This document shows, one piece after another, positions 21,721 through 32,959 of a stretch of 64,000 nt of DNA. The DNA comes from Ampullaceana balthica. Lineage: Eukaryota > Mollusca > Gastropoda > Lymnaeidae. The stretch covers positions 289,306 through 353,305 of the forward strand of contig CALYLW010000700.1 in NCBI GenBank assembly GCA_944989445.1. Reading direction: 5' to 3'. The notes below the pieces were generated by a model that had not been told where the DNA came from, did no database searches, and saw only the letters and a list, made by a program, of their open reading frames with translations. Positions within the stretch are counted from its first letter, which is position 1. Every line of letters begins with the position of its first letter. The position numbers and the translations under genes were made by a program.

Positions 21721-23380
21721 GATGTTGTCAGCAGTTGTCAGGAAAGCTTTGGGTTGTTATGTTTATTCATTTATTTTCTTCCTCTTATTATTATTAGTTG
21801 TGTTTAAAAACTATAACATTGTACACAAAGCTTTAACTGACATATTCATCTTGTTTATTTGGAGTTATCGTCATAGTTTACCCTACAAATTGGGCTCTTC
21901 GGTCAGCCTCTGAGACAAAACTCTTTTTAACGTTGTTTTCCCATTAAAATTTTTGATTGGATGTTTAATTTACTTCACATTTGATTAGTTGTAGGCTTTC
22001 ACAATAAATATTTCATTCCCCTCCCCCTTTGCCCCCATTACTTTTAACCAAGCTACAAGAATAAATCAGATCTCTGCTGTGTGGTTGAACTTAATGAAAA
22101 AATGAATCATTCCCTCTGGTTGTTGGCCAAGTGGCTGGGTATTCAAAAGATGTGTCTGTTAGTTAAATTCTTCTTTCTCTATTATTCTTATCAGATTTGT
22201 AAGACACGTGCTGTAATTCGAACCATATTATTTTCAATGTATCCTAACGTGTAAAAATTTAAGCGTAAATGTCACATTGCCCACAAAGGATTTAATGATT
22301 TATTTCCATTACCATTTATAAGGAAACTCTGCACATGGATCTGTATATCTTTGCTTACAGGGACGCAACTCCTCTTTCATAAAGTTCAGATGTCTACAGG
22401 GGCAGAAACCGACCTACCTCCTATTTATTCAATGGTTACATACTGCTGCTCTGCCCCCACCACCTCCATGCTGTTTATCTCTTCCTTCTCCATTATTTCT
22501 CTCCTCACCCCCTCCACACCGCCAATGTATAACATATAATTAGGGCATGAGTACGCCTGACAGGACGTCCTGTCAGGCTAACTCCTACCCTGTTTATATA
22601 TTATACATTTACTAATTTAAAAGCCTGGTTGCAGTCTCACCCACATTATTTTTCACACCGCCATCATGTCCCGCCGGTCCGAAGATAAGGGGTCAGCCAA
22701 GCCCAGCCCACCACCTGTCCAGCTCTATGTTGTAAACTTAAGACAGGGCGAGATATTGATTTTCCCCGGGCTTTTCCCGTGTTGTTTAAACAGTTGCCAG
22801 ATAGATTCAACGTTGACCATTTCTACTGTAGACTTATTTAAGTAACGTGTTAATGAGTTATCTTCCCTGTTAAGGCTTAGTTAAGTAATATGTCGAGGAT
22901 TTCTTACAATATTTTTTAACCAAGACAAGTTATCTGGTTATTGATGTTTCGATAACGTGCCACAGTAAGACGGAGTCTGCTGATGATTTCTTACAATTCA
23001 CACGGCCTTTAAGACAAAACCACGAAAGAAGACTCATAGGGTAACTGCAAAATCCAAGGGCTCTCAAATTCTTTACTCGTCGGCATCTCCGCAGTATGGC
23101 TAAATGCGTCAAAATAACATAGTTTGAGACAATTATAAATATAAAGAATGGGTTGAACACGTATGCCCCTTCCCCAACTTTACATTTTACTTCCTGGAGG
23201 TGGGGGGGGGGATATTCATTTATATAAAAGACGTGTTCGATTTTTCCCCTTCTAAAAGGAGTTGAAATATGTACATGTAATTCACAGCACTATTATTGGG
23301 GGGGGGGTGTGCGGTGGGGGTAGGAGTGAGGTTGTTGATTTTTAATTATTGCAGTTCAACATTTTAACAGTACATTGCAT
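21721..23380. other. Non-coding DNA with poly-G runs
   Basis: No supported gene. A perfect 24-bp palindrome lies at 22555-22578, and poly-G tracts at about 23200-23212 and 23299-23308. Short open frames have no recognisable protein content. Confidence 0.5.
22555..22578. other. Perfect 24-bp palindrome
   Basis: The half-site GCCTGACAGGAC is followed immediately by its exact complement, centred on GACGTC. There is no spacer. It could be a dimeric protein site or the remnant of a palindromic element; there is no adjacent gene to decide. Confidence 0.7.
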
Positions 23381-23770
23381 GTTAGACTGTGTGACGCTAC
23401 GTTAGACTGTGTGACGCTACGTTAGACTGTGTGACGCTACGTTAGACTGTGTGACGCTACTTTAGACTGTGTGACGCTACTTTAGACTGTGTGACGCTAC
23501 GTTAGACTGTGTGACGCTACGTTAGACTGTGTGACGCTACGTTAGACTGTGTGACGCTACGTTAGACTGTGTGACGCTACGTTAGACTGTATGACGCTAC
23601 GTTAGACTGTGTGACGCTACGTTAGACTGTGTGACGCTACGTTAGACTGTGTGACGCTACGTTAGACTGTGTGACGCTACGTTAGACTGTGTGACGCTAC
23701 TTTAGACTGTGTGACGCTACTTTAGACTCTGTGACGCTACGTTACACTGTGTGACGCTACGTTAGACTGT
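23381..23770. repeat. Minisatellite, 20-bp unit, about 19.5 copies
   Basis: The unit is GTTAGACTGTGTGACGCTAC and most copies are identical. Degenerate sequence related to the unit continues to about 23890. Confidence 0.95.
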
Positions 23771-25294
23771 TTAATAATATGTAAGGCTGCGTGTTGGTAT
23801 GTTAGACATATTGCCATGTAATTTTAGACTGTGTAATGTTACGCTAGGATGTGTATTGGTCTGTTAGACCTAATGTCACGTAATGTTACAACGAAGAACT
23901 CAACACCAACATCAACATGATCTCTTGAAGCCGCCGATCAATACCCTGTTTACGGCTTAAAGAGGAAGATTGCCTTCACTTTCATTTCCTTTTTCCAATT
24001 CTGAGATTTAAAAAAAAACATTTTTAAAATAACAATACCGTTTCATTTTGTTTGTCTTTCGTGCCTTTTCTTTTGAGTCTCTAATTCTTCTTTTAAAGAG
24101 CGCTCTTGCTTTCGGTTTTATTGAAGTCCATTGTATATAACCTTTGCAAAAGCTGAAATGATAGTTAAAATAATGAGCAGCTCTTTTACCCTCGATTAAT
24201 ATTATGAAACTTTATATGATGACTGGTTATGTAAAGACTCGCAGAATGTGTTTTTTTTTCTTCAAAAACTGTGATGGGTTTCACCAAGAATTTTCTTCAT
24301 GTTTCAAAACCGTGTAGTTTTTTGTGAAAATGTGTGTTATATTAAATGGACCAAGATAAAATAATATACATTGTTTGAAGGATCTTTCGCATGAGGGGAG
24401 TTTAGTGATCAATCGCTGCGTGTGTTTATTCGAAACGATTACTAACAGGCAATGTTTGCCACATTCCGAATTAGTTCAATAATTACGGCATGTTTCTAAT
24501 GAAAGACAATAGAGATATGATTTATGAAAGTCGAGATAATGGTGAGTTAGCTTGTACTTTTTTTCTTTGGAAATTCCCTTCATTTTGATGGCTACTTGGT
24601 GAACTGATATTCCTTGTGGAAGTCGATGTGGCTAGTGACATTCTGTGCAATGATTTGCGTTAATTCCTGAATGTCCAAATTGTTAACCAGCAGAACAATT
24701 TAAATATCAATGAATCGACAAATCTGTTCTAATAATTGGCTTAAAAACCTACAAAAGAGCCTTTCAACATTTTTATTTTAAATTCATTTAAGTGGAAAAT
24801 TGGTATGAACTTTTTAAGAAATCCTCTCACGTAAGGGTATCATCGAAGAATTTTATGTAAGTCCAGAGATTTTCTTTGACAGTTGTTGTTTTGGTTTAAA
24901 AACAAGTGATATTAAAATCATTTTTCTACTAAAGTTCTTCTTTTAAAAACAAAACTTACATTCATTAAGAAGAAGAAAAGTGACTTTTCAATTTATTGTA
25001 AAAATTGAACACATTTCAATGAAATGACTTTATAAACACTGTCCACTAATCGCTAGCCTGCGTAGCGCCATTAATCATGGGCCGTGCCAAAACGACCCAA
25101 ACGATCTGCGCTGAATGGTTTGTTTACATGAGACCGGCGTACCCGCAAAATTTGGGGTGGAGGGACTGACGCTGCCCGCCGTCTGGACAATACATCGATC
25201 GTCTGCTGCTTGCAGACTCAAGACCACGGTCCTGGCCGGGGGGATGTTTTCGCAGGAGAGAGAGGGGGTATCGCTTTAAACAAACCTGGCGTCT
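23771..25294. promoter_or_regulatory. 5' flank of the large gene
   Basis: Mostly AT-rich DNA that changes to GC-rich, CpG-containing sequence from about 25040. The ATG at 25295 is preceded by an in-frame TAA at 25277-25279, so translation of this frame cannot start further upstream on the same exon. Possible splice acceptors TTGCAG|AC (about 25215) and TCGCAG|GA (about 25255) lie in the leader, so the ATG may be in a second exon. No TATA box is assigned. Confidence 0.4.
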
Positions 25295-28200
25295 ATGGAG
25301 AGGCGATACTCTTCTCAGCAAGATGGATCGTGCGTGGATCCCCAGTGGGATCCTTTCTCCACCGACCACGTCAAAGCTTTAGTTCGCAAGGAGTCTCCCG
25401 GCACAGACGACAGCGTCAGTAGGATAAGCACGCCGCTCACACCTCAGGAGTTCGAGCTCCTCTCCGACTCGAACCCTTTCAAGCAGGACATCGCGGAGAA
25501 GTACGGCCTCGCCTACCCGGGCATTACGACGAAATCCCAAAGCCACGACCTCTTGCACCGATCGAAAGGTCTCCTCGAGTCGGACGAACTGTTCGGCGCT
25601 AGAAACAGGAGGAAAAGCACGAATGACGCGGAGGGATACACAGAGACATCCCAGAAGGGACTGCGTGGCCGACAGTGTTTCAAGGATGGTTCATCGCACG
25701 CTTTCACCGGATTAAACGATTTTCTATTAAAAAACCAGCAGTCTATTGAAGACAGCATTCAGAAACTAAGCGACTCTGACGCGGACTTGGCTCGTCTGCA
25801 GAGAAAGGAATTTCTTTTAAAAAATCAAAAGTCTATCGAAGAAAGCATCCAGCGTTTGGAAAATTTCGAAAAACTTTTTCCACTGACAAAAAAAGTGGTG
25901 AGCCGGCTTGATAACGTGGATGTCTTAAACACATCCGGTGGAGAGCATTCTAACGGACGTCAAATTCCAGACCTGTTACCAAAAGAGGAACATGTTAATC
26001 CTGTACGTTTGTCCGATGAACCTGAGCGCAGCGTCGAGCCGTGTGCTGACCTCATAGACCTAACACCGGATGATGATGAACCTAATCGCCCGGGAAACAG
26101 CAGAAACGCTGGCGTCACGACTTCGTCTCCATCGCAGCCTGATCCCATCGCGTCTGGCGTAAGCTCATCGGCACTGGTATCTGATCCCTCAGCCAGCAAA
26201 ACTTATGTAAATGACGGGGGTCATACATCTGAGGTGAGGTCAAGTGATCCGTATTCGTCCATCAGATTTGAGGATTATAATCGAAAACGCGATCAAAGAA
26301 AGACGCTATCGCAGGGTCAGGCCGAGGCATCCAGAGACGAGTCGTTGGATATACCGCCACTGTTGACCAGGAGCCTGGATATTGGCAAATTGTCTGGATT
26401 CACGCACGGCATCAACTCGATCGTCCCCACCGCAGCCGTATCCAGCATAGAGACTGCATCTAACGCCACACCCCAGGTGTGTCAAGATGCAGTGCCACTG
26501 GACAATCTACAAGACGAGTCATCAATCATTGAGTTAAATAGCTCACCTGCTAATGAAGGGAAACATGTATTCTTATATGACATCAAGATCAGAGCGCAAA
26601 CACCTCCCGCCGACCTAACGATTTCGGGTGATAGTATTGACTTCCACTTTGGCTCATCGCTTGAAGAAGCCGGAGAAAGTCCAACCGCTGCCGAAGATGT
26701 AGGTTCGAGGTTTGATTCTTTTGAAATCCAACCGCCGCCTGGTCAACTGAAAGTGGTCAACGTTCAAGAGCCGGATAACATTGACTCTGATCCATTCCAG
26801 ACGAGCATTTACAAGGCTGGGGTTGGCAGCAACGTGTCGCCCAGCAGCCACGCCATTCCGAAACTAGAAAGCGATTCAGAGAATGTTGAAAATTCGGAGG
26901 AGCCTGAAATTCTCCTTTTCGACATTCACCAAGATTCGGGATTTAGACCATACGTCAGCCCGCCGCTTGACAGCGATAGTGTCGGGATTTCAGAACGCAG
27001 CGTGAGTCCGTTTTCGTTACTTGACAACACCGATAGGGATACATCCCCTACCATGGCTGGCGACGATAAATTTAGCTCCTCTTTCTACGCAGTTTTCAGC
27101 GCTACAGTGTCTTCACTTGAAGACATCGCAGACCACGAGCAGACGGCAAGTGCTACAGAGACCCCGGAGCTAACTTCTGTTTCCCAGTGTGACGAGAAGA
27201 AATCAGATGATCTGGTAACTGACGAGGATGTCTCGAGGGAAACATGGAATGAACAAGATGAAGTCGTCGGAATTGGTAATGATGATAATTACACAACGCA
27301 CCTCGACGAGATCTCGGGTGACGATTCTGTATTCGATGATGTACGGAATCCACCCTGTAAGGAAGAGTTGATTTCGTTTGTGGACAGCGTGCAATTGACG
27401 GAGAGAGGCGATCATTCGCCGTGTATATCTAAGGATATTTTATTTCAGACGAAAATTTCAGTTGGCAGTGGTGAGTCATCCCGAGGCAGTATTTCTAGGG
27501 AATCGATGAAGGTCAATCTGTCTCAGGACAGCTCCACTTTGGACCAACCGGAGGATTTGCCAGTCGCGGCGCCACCGACTCAAATCCAGCCCGAACCGTT
27601 GGGGCGCAGGAACGTTGACGTCACAGCCATACTTCTGCCTCTCGCCGAAGGCTCGTCAACGGATTCGATGCTGGTGAATATGTCGAGCGACAGCCTCGCG
27701 GCGACCAACGTGAAACTAAGGGATAGCTTGTCCCGTGGGCCTGATCGAGGCAACAGAAAATTGTTGTCCATCGATCTCAGGCGGCGGAACATGTTGGAAG
27801 CAACGAGGCGTCGCTCGCTCCCGATGATCATGCTGAAAAATCTGGGCAAAAATCAACCCATCCTGTGGTCATCCCAGTCGGTGGACGAGAACATCGATGT
27901 TTCTCACAGGCGGGCATCCCTACCCACGGGCGGCCCACAGTTGGAGGAGATTCAAACTTTTAAGTCTTCCTCGCCCAAGCTCCAGTATGAGAACAAGAAA
28001 TCAGGATCAGTAACTTCCTTCACGTCCTTCGGAAAGCAGCCGTCCGTCGTGGAAAGCGGGTCACAGAAAACTGTCGACGCTTCAACATCAAAGATTTCAA
28101 TTGAGACCATGGCAGTGGATCCCTTCCGACCAGCTCTTGACCCATGGGGAACAGAAGTTTCCATGGCCAAATTCTCAAATGTGGACAGTCGTTTTAGTAA

Positions 28201-31200
28201 CAGGTTGCCCTGGGATGATGATGACTGGGCGTCGCAGTCCAATCCATTTGGAGACGACTTCGGAACTGTTTCTCAACCTCCTACATTAAGTGAAGAAATA
28301 TCAGCAAGTAAAGATGCAACCGCACAGGAATCCGTTCATGGGGATGTTACTGTAATCACTAGCAGTGTCGTTGGGGCTTCAGCTTTACCAGAACACGACA
28401 ACTCGAATTTGAGGATTGAAACTAGTCACGAGCCACTTACATCTCCGACCCATTCTTCCGTCTTTACGAGTTTTGTCAGAAACAAAATGCAAAATCCTCT
28501 CAGAGCATTTGGTAAATTTCCCATAAAGACAGATGGTGAAACTCAGCCAGGAAGTTTAAGAGAAATTTTAGGCCACGCTGATGAATCCGTTGAGTATCCG
28601 AAAGAGGAAGTCTACCTCGAGCATATCAAAGATTCACATTCCATGATCGATATCGCTATCCCACCAGATCTTGTGCCATACGAAGAAAAGTATTTGGAAC
28701 CTCTACAGTGTCTTCGCGAAGTCAGTTCCGAGAGCGTACTTTCTGATCCCGCGTGCACTGACGTCTTTGAAGCTGTAGCAGAGACAGTAATTCCCACAGT
28801 GGAAGGAAAAGAATCTCAAACTATTGATGACACCACTGCTAGCACAAATAAAGGCGATGCTACGGACAACACAGAGATGCCTTCACAAAATGGCAAGGTT
28901 TTTGAGACCACTGATTTTGAAGTTCACGAACCTACAGAAGTTAAACAAGATTCATCAAGCAGCAATATTTTTGACGCTTCTGATGAGGAGAAGAATAAAG
29001 TGAAGTCAGATCTGGTGAAAGCTGACAGTAGCAGTGACAGTGATGGTGGTGACATTGACGCGCTCGTGATGGAGTACAAGCAGGAGGTCATTGAGAGCGA
29101 TGACAGCGATATAGACAACATCGTCATGGAGTTCAAGGTCGAAAATCCTGAATTAGATTTGCAGAAGGCCGCCGAGGCCGAAGCTGAGAAACACAGGAAA
29201 TCGGCTTTCAATAAACTCGGGAAAGTTCTGAACAAAATGCAGTCTGTCACCAAGTACATGACGGCCAAAAAGAAGGAAAAAGACCCGGATGAGAAATTCA
29301 AGTCACCCCCTACAAGCGGGCGGCACACCCGTAGCCAGTCTCAAGACGAGGGAGCGGAGAGTGTGTCACATGACGCGAAACCTGAGCATGACGATGCCTT
29401 TGATCTTTTGAACAAAGCCGCTGAGGTGTTCAAAGAACAGACCGTGCGCAAGAAGCGGGTGAACCCCGCGGGTGTGTGGCGCTCAAAGACGATGCATTCA
29501 GAAACCATTGAGCCCGAGGCGGACACCGAGTGTGACATAGTCACGAGGGCAGCCATTTTGTTTAAAGGTTTTAAGAGTAAGAAAATAATTGACGGTGATG
29601 TGTGCGATGCTAAACCAGACAGCGGGATCCAATCAGCAAATGAGGCAGTAGCAATTATTGACACCACGTCATCCGGAGACAACAAGAAAACTGAGGACAA
29701 TGAAAAGGCTTTGACGGACCAAACTTCAAGTTCTGAAATAGACAACCAAAAGCCTGTTATAGATAGATTAACAGGAGACCAAGATGAATCTACAAAACAT
29801 GACTGTGACCCATGGTTACCCAAACATATTTTAGCATCAGCTGAACATCCAAAGCCCCTATCGGTGGATCAAAGAAAGTCAGACAATGTTGATGAATCGA
29901 GTAATGCAATGGGCGACTCCGGTTTTGAATCCGTCATCAAATATGCCACTGAGCAGCAAGATACCAGTGAGGAAGTGGAGACATTCTCGTCAACACTCAC
30001 TGAAATCGCTACCGAGGCGTTTGTAAAAAACTTGGACATGTGCCAACACGATTTTATTGATGTCGATATGAAAGGTGAACCGAGTTCTATTCAAACGGAC
30101 AGAGAACCGAAGACTGAAAAAATCGTTCCTGATGCAACTGTTGGTCACGAATTAGCCAGAGCTGAAGTGATCGGTGAAGTCATGAACAATACCAAAGGCG
30201 AAGATGTTTGTACAGATGTATTGAAGCTTGTTAGTGTTGCTGTGGATTCTAAAGAGGTTGAACTGAAAAATTCTGAATTAAAACCGACTGAGAGATGTAA
30301 AGATATGGATGAACTTTCGCACAGGAGCATGACGCTGGACTCGGAGCTTGAACCAGAATCTCCTAAAATATTGGGTGTGTTGAATGAACAGACTTGTGAC
30401 CTCATCCTCAGCACTGGCTACGAAGATGTAAAGGCGGGCAAAAAGGGTGAGACGGACGCTGCCTCTGATAAAACCGAATCCAAAGTGAAGTCGCGCAAGA
30501 AAGGACAGAGAGATGTGACCAACGGTAAGTTAGAGGAGCTAGCAAAGGAGATATCATTGGTGGACGCAGCGGGGTTTAAGGACACCACGGGCGGTGAAAA
30601 GTCAGAGGTTGAAATGCTTGACATACGCCCACCGGAATACAAGAGGCTGTCCTCTGAGTCGACTGAAAATCAGGACACCGCGAGTTTAACCGTCAACTGC
30701 CCCGACTCACCGGAGAATGGGATAAGTGACAACGGTGACGGGAAATTCTCGCTCTGCTGCGGCGGGAATTTTAAAATTCACCTCAACTGCACTGCCATGG
30801 TGAAAAAGCCCGAGAGGCGGCCGTCTACTGTGATTATTGCAAACAAACGGTGCGCCATGACGGAAGAGGAAAATATGTTTCCGTTGAAAGTGAGCGAAAG
30901 CTACAGAGCCGGGCTCGACTCCAGCATCGACAAAACGGATTCAGGTGAGGCAGTGAAGGTAATGAAAGGTGCAATTGCGCCCTTGAGAATGGTACAGGAC
31001 CTAAAGGTGAATGAGCACGAGCTGAATCGTAATTTCGCCGGGAGCCGTGAAGAGCTTTTAGCTGAGGCGGAATTAAAGCCTGGTGTCAGAGATGTAAACA
31101 GCGAAGCTGTGATCAACAAGCCTGAGGTGACGACAGAGAGAGATGACTTTCATAAAGTTAACGCGACGGAAACTGACGGGCAGAGCACCGCAGAAGATAA

Positions 31201-32959
31201 ACCCGATAGCGTGAGGTCTGAGACCGAGAGAAATAGCAGAGCCGAGAAAAGGCGGTCGATACTCGACGAGCTGGACGCCAGTAAGGAGACCATTAATATG
31301 TATGACTCTGTTCTCGACGAACTGATGAGAAGGCAAGGATGCGGGGCAGCCGGTGTAACAAAAGAAGAAACGATAGACTCGTCTCAGAGTGAAAATTCGG
31401 AAAAGTCTAAACGATACGGGAGGGTGATGAGCGAGTCAGAATTCGATGCTAATTTTGGAGAGGCCATAGAAAAATGCGAACAAAAGCTGAAAGAAGTCGT
31501 CATGCAGCAGGAAGGGGTCACGGTGATCAACGAGGGTCTGATAAGCGACCCCACCAGGTACGTCAGGGATCATATCATAACGGTGACCCCACGGGACCTG
31601 ATCCCCGGATTCCCCAGACAGCAGAGCATGGACGTGTACGACAACGTCTTGTACCCGGACGTAGGCCCTCCCCTCCCCGAAAGATCATTCTGGTCAGGGA
31701 TCAGGCACGCGCACGACAAAAGGTCAGCCCGTGACCCCCATGACGCTAGGTCCAGTTTTACGAGCATAGTTTCTGACAGCGCCACCAACGCGTACATGCA
31801 CGGTGTAAGGCCGCAGGGGAGAACAAAGTGGGTCAGCTCCACCCCACATCTGTCCACCCTTGATAAACGAAACGACGTCATGACCAGTCGAACGAATTCA
31901 TTCCCTTACTTAGACCGACCGGAAACTGTGGTGTCAACACAATATGGCGGCCACGCCGATTCTGCCACCAGCTTCAACTCCGACTCGGCCTGCTGGGGGA
32001 ACTACGCGAGGATTGATGACGTACACGACAGGAGGTCCTACGATTCGGATAGCTCGACTTCCGGCTTAGTCATCCCAGGGGCGGGCAGGGCGTCGACTCT
32101 GAGTGACGTCAGCGACGCGTACATCTTCGGGGAATATTCCACGGTCAAGGATGAAATCCCGTACGGTGGTGTCATCCGACCACTGAACGGCCACGGCCAT
32201 CACCTTGACCACGGTTTCAAATTCAGGCATTTCTCCGCTGCTGTTCAGGACTCGCCCTATGAGAATATCAAAGTGATTACCTCCCAGCCTGTCAGCTCCC
32301 ACCTGCGGTACTACACGTCAGACACGGATGTCCACGGTGACGTCACTGTCGGTTTCGAGCACTACGCCGTCATCGGTCAACCCATGCAGTCAAAATCCGT
32401 TCAGTACTCCGGACCGTCCTCCCCCTCCGGGGTCATGAAAATCAGCTGCGCGTCTCAGACGAGCACAGAGTCCCTCGTCGGACTTGTGAGGGACGACGCC
32501 TCCGACATCCTTGAGGGCCTGCCCGTCTTCGAGTACACACTCGGGGCCACCCTCAGCACCCACAGCCACCTGGCCGACGCGGCTGCCGACTTCCCGACCC
32601 TTACCAGATACTCGGACGACAAGCCGGACCTGACCAAGCAGACGCAATCGCTGGACAGGCGCAAGGGCAGGACGAGGCCAAAAACGGGTGACCAGGTGGT
32701 GAAGAAACAAACCAAGGTGACGTTTTCAAGGGACGCCGTCTTGACGGACGTCATTGACGGCATTAAGAAAAGCGAGCAGGGCGCCGAGTCCAGTCCTCGA
32801 GGACTACGGGATATCGCCTCGTCCACCATCAGCTCCATAGGCGGTGGCGTCAAGGAGATTGCCAAAATTTTCCATGTTCCCTTCCAGTGCTGCCGCAGTT
32901 CACGGCGAGAAAAGCCCAAGGTAAGGGGTGAATATCGTAAATACTGTCTTTCTGTTTAA
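25295..32959 (+). CDS. Very large disordered protein with DPF/DPW and NPF endocytic-type motifs, single long exon
   Basis: I do not recognise a named orthologue. The exon encodes 2,542 residues up to a consensus donor (AAG|GTAAGG at 32920/32921, phase 0); without splicing it reads 12 further residues to TAA. The protein is rich in Ser, Asp and Glu, with no transmembrane segment or folded domain that I can see. Motifs known to bind the AP2 appendage are at residues 19 (DPF, preceded by W), 499 (DPF), 942 (DPF), 949 (DPW) and 1505 (DPW). NPF motifs, bound by EH domains, are at 60 and 983. Internal duplications are FLLKNQxSIExSIQ (143 and 173) and DIDxxVMExK (about 1253 and 1272). Basophilic-kinase or 14-3-3-like sites are RRRSLP (838) and RRASLP (872). 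YDNV (2115) and YENI (2322) fit Grb2-type SH2 sites, and the Cys pair 2532-2533 could be acylated. A trafficking or signalling scaffold is inference. GC content and CpG use are well above the flanks. Confidence 0.9.
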   Translation: MERRYSSQQDGSCVDPQWDPFSTDHVKALVRKESPGTDDSVSRISTPLTPQEFELLSDSNPFKQDIAEKYGLAYPGITTKSQSHDLLHRSKGLLESDELFGARNRRKSTNDAEGYTETSQKGLRGRQCFKDGSSHAFTGLNDFLLKNQQSIEDSIQKLSDSDADLARLQRKEFLLKNQKSIEESIQRLENFEKLFPLTKKVVSRLDNVDVLNTSGGEHSNGRQIPDLLPKEEHVNPVRLSDEPERSVEPCADLIDLTPDDDEPNRPGNSRNAGVTTSSPSQPDPIASGVSSSALVSDPSASKTYVNDGGHTSEVRSSDPYSSIRFEDYNRKRDQRKTLSQGQAEASRDESLDIPPLLTRSLDIGKLSGFTHGINSIVPTAAVSSIETASNATPQVCQDAVPLDNLQDESSIIELNSSPANEGKHVFLYDIKIRAQTPPADLTISGDSIDFHFGSSLEEAGESPTAAEDVGSRFDSFEIQPPPGQLKVVNVQEPDNIDSDPFQTSIYKAGVGSNVSPSSHAIPKLESDSENVENSEEPEILLFDIHQDSGFRPYVSPPLDSDSVGISERSVSPFSLLDNTDRDTSPTMAGDDKFSSSFYAVFSATVSSLEDIADHEQTASATETPELTSVSQCDEKKSDDLVTDEDVSRETWNEQDEVVGIGNDDNYTTHLDEISGDDSVFDDVRNPPCKEELISFVDSVQLTERGDHSPCISKDILFQTKISVGSGESSRGSISRESMKVNLSQDSSTLDQPEDLPVAAPPTQIQPEPLGRRNVDVTAILLPLAEGSSTDSMLVNMSSDSLAATNVKLRDSLSRGPDRGNRKLLSIDLRRRNMLEATRRRSLPMIMLKNLGKNQPILWSSQSVDENIDVSHRRASLPTGGPQLEEIQTFKSSSPKLQYENKKSGSVTSFTSFGKQPSVVESGSQKTVDASTSKISIETMAVDPFRPALDPWGTEVSMAKFSNVDSRFSNRLPWDDDDWASQSNPFGDDFGTVSQPPTLSEEISASKDATAQESVHGDVTVITSSVVGASALPEHDNSNLRIETSHEPLTSPTHSSVFTSFVRNKMQNPLRAFGKFPIKTDGETQPGSLREILGHADESVEYPKEEVYLEHIKDSHSMIDIAIPPDLVPYEEKYLEPLQCLREVSSESVLSDPACTDVFEAVAETVIPTVEGKESQTIDDTTASTNKGDATDNTEMPSQNGKVFETTDFEVHEPTEVKQDSSSSNIFDASDEEKNKVKSDLVKADSSSDSDGGDIDALVMEYKQEVIESDDSDIDNIVMEFKVENPELDLQKAAEAEAEKHRKSAFNKLGKVLNKMQSVTKYMTAKKKEKDPDEKFKSPPTSGRHTRSQSQDEGAESVSHDAKPEHDDAFDLLNKAAEVFKEQTVRKKRVNPAGVWRSKTMHSETIEPEADTECDIVTRAAILFKGFKSKKIIDGDVCDAKPDSGIQSANEAVAIIDTTSSGDNKKTEDNEKALTDQTSSSEIDNQKPVIDRLTGDQDESTKHDCDPWLPKHILASAEHPKPLSVDQRKSDNVDESSNAMGDSGFESVIKYATEQQDTSEEVETFSSTLTEIATEAFVKNLDMCQHDFIDVDMKGEPSSIQTDREPKTEKIVPDATVGHELARAEVIGEVMNNTKGEDVCTDVLKLVSVAVDSKEVELKNSELKPTERCKDMDELSHRSMTLDSELEPESPKILGVLNEQTCDLILSTGYEDVKAGKKGETDAASDKTESKVKSRKKGQRDVTNGKLEELAKEISLVDAAGFKDTTGGEKSEVEMLDIRPPEYKRLSSESTENQDTASLTVNCPDSPENGISDNGDGKFSLCCGGNFKIHLNCTAMVKKPERRPSTVIIANKRCAMTEEENMFPLKVSESYRAGLDSSIDKTDSGEAVKVMKGAIAPLRMVQDLKVNEHELNRNFAGSREELLAEAELKPGVRDVNSEAVINKPEVTTERDDFHKVNATETDGQSTAEDKPDSVRSETERNSRAEKRRSILDELDASKETINMYDSVLDELMRRQGCGAAGVTKEETIDSSQSENSEKSKRYGRVMSESEFDANFGEAIEKCEQKLKEVVMQQEGVTVINEGLISDPTRYVRDHIITVTPRDLIPGFPRQQSMDVYDNVLYPDVGPPLPERSFWSGIRHAHDKRSARDPHDARSSFTSIVSDSATNAYMHGVRPQGRTKWVSSTPHLSTLDKRNDVMTSRTNSFPYLDRPETVVSTQYGGHADSATSFNSDSACWGNYARIDDVHDRRSYDSDSSTSGLVIPGAGRASTLSDVSDAYIFGEYSTVKDEIPYGGVIRPLNGHGHHLDHGFKFRHFSAAVQDSPYENIKVITSQPVSSHLRYYTSDTDVHGDVTVGFEHYAVIGQPMQSKSVQYSGPSSPSGVMKISCASQTSTESLVGLVRDDASDILEGLPVFEYTLGATLSTHSHLADAAADFPTLTRYSDDKPDLTKQTQSLDRRKGRTRPKTGDQVVKKQTKVTFSRDAVLTDVIDGIKKSEQGAESSPRGLRDIASSTISSIGGGVKEIAKIFHVPFQCCRSSRREKPKVRGEYRKYCLSV
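32915..32926 (+). other. Probable splice donor at the end of the large exon
   Basis: CCCAAG|GTAAGG matches the metazoan 5' splice-site consensus and falls in phase 0. Base composition drops to AT-rich immediately downstream, and the protein before it (lysine/arginine-rich, with a Cys pair) does not look like a natural C-terminus. No matching acceptor with recognisable coding sequence was found downstream. Confidence 0.65.

Noticed and set aside
23381..23770. Regular direct repeats that could suggest a CRISPR array
   Set aside because: Units are contiguous without unique spacers, and the genome is animal. The same holds for the other minisatellites.
25124..32919. Many antisense and alternative frames of 60-160 codons across the large exon
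   Set aside because: They are shadows of the GC-richer coding exon and have no recognisable protein content.
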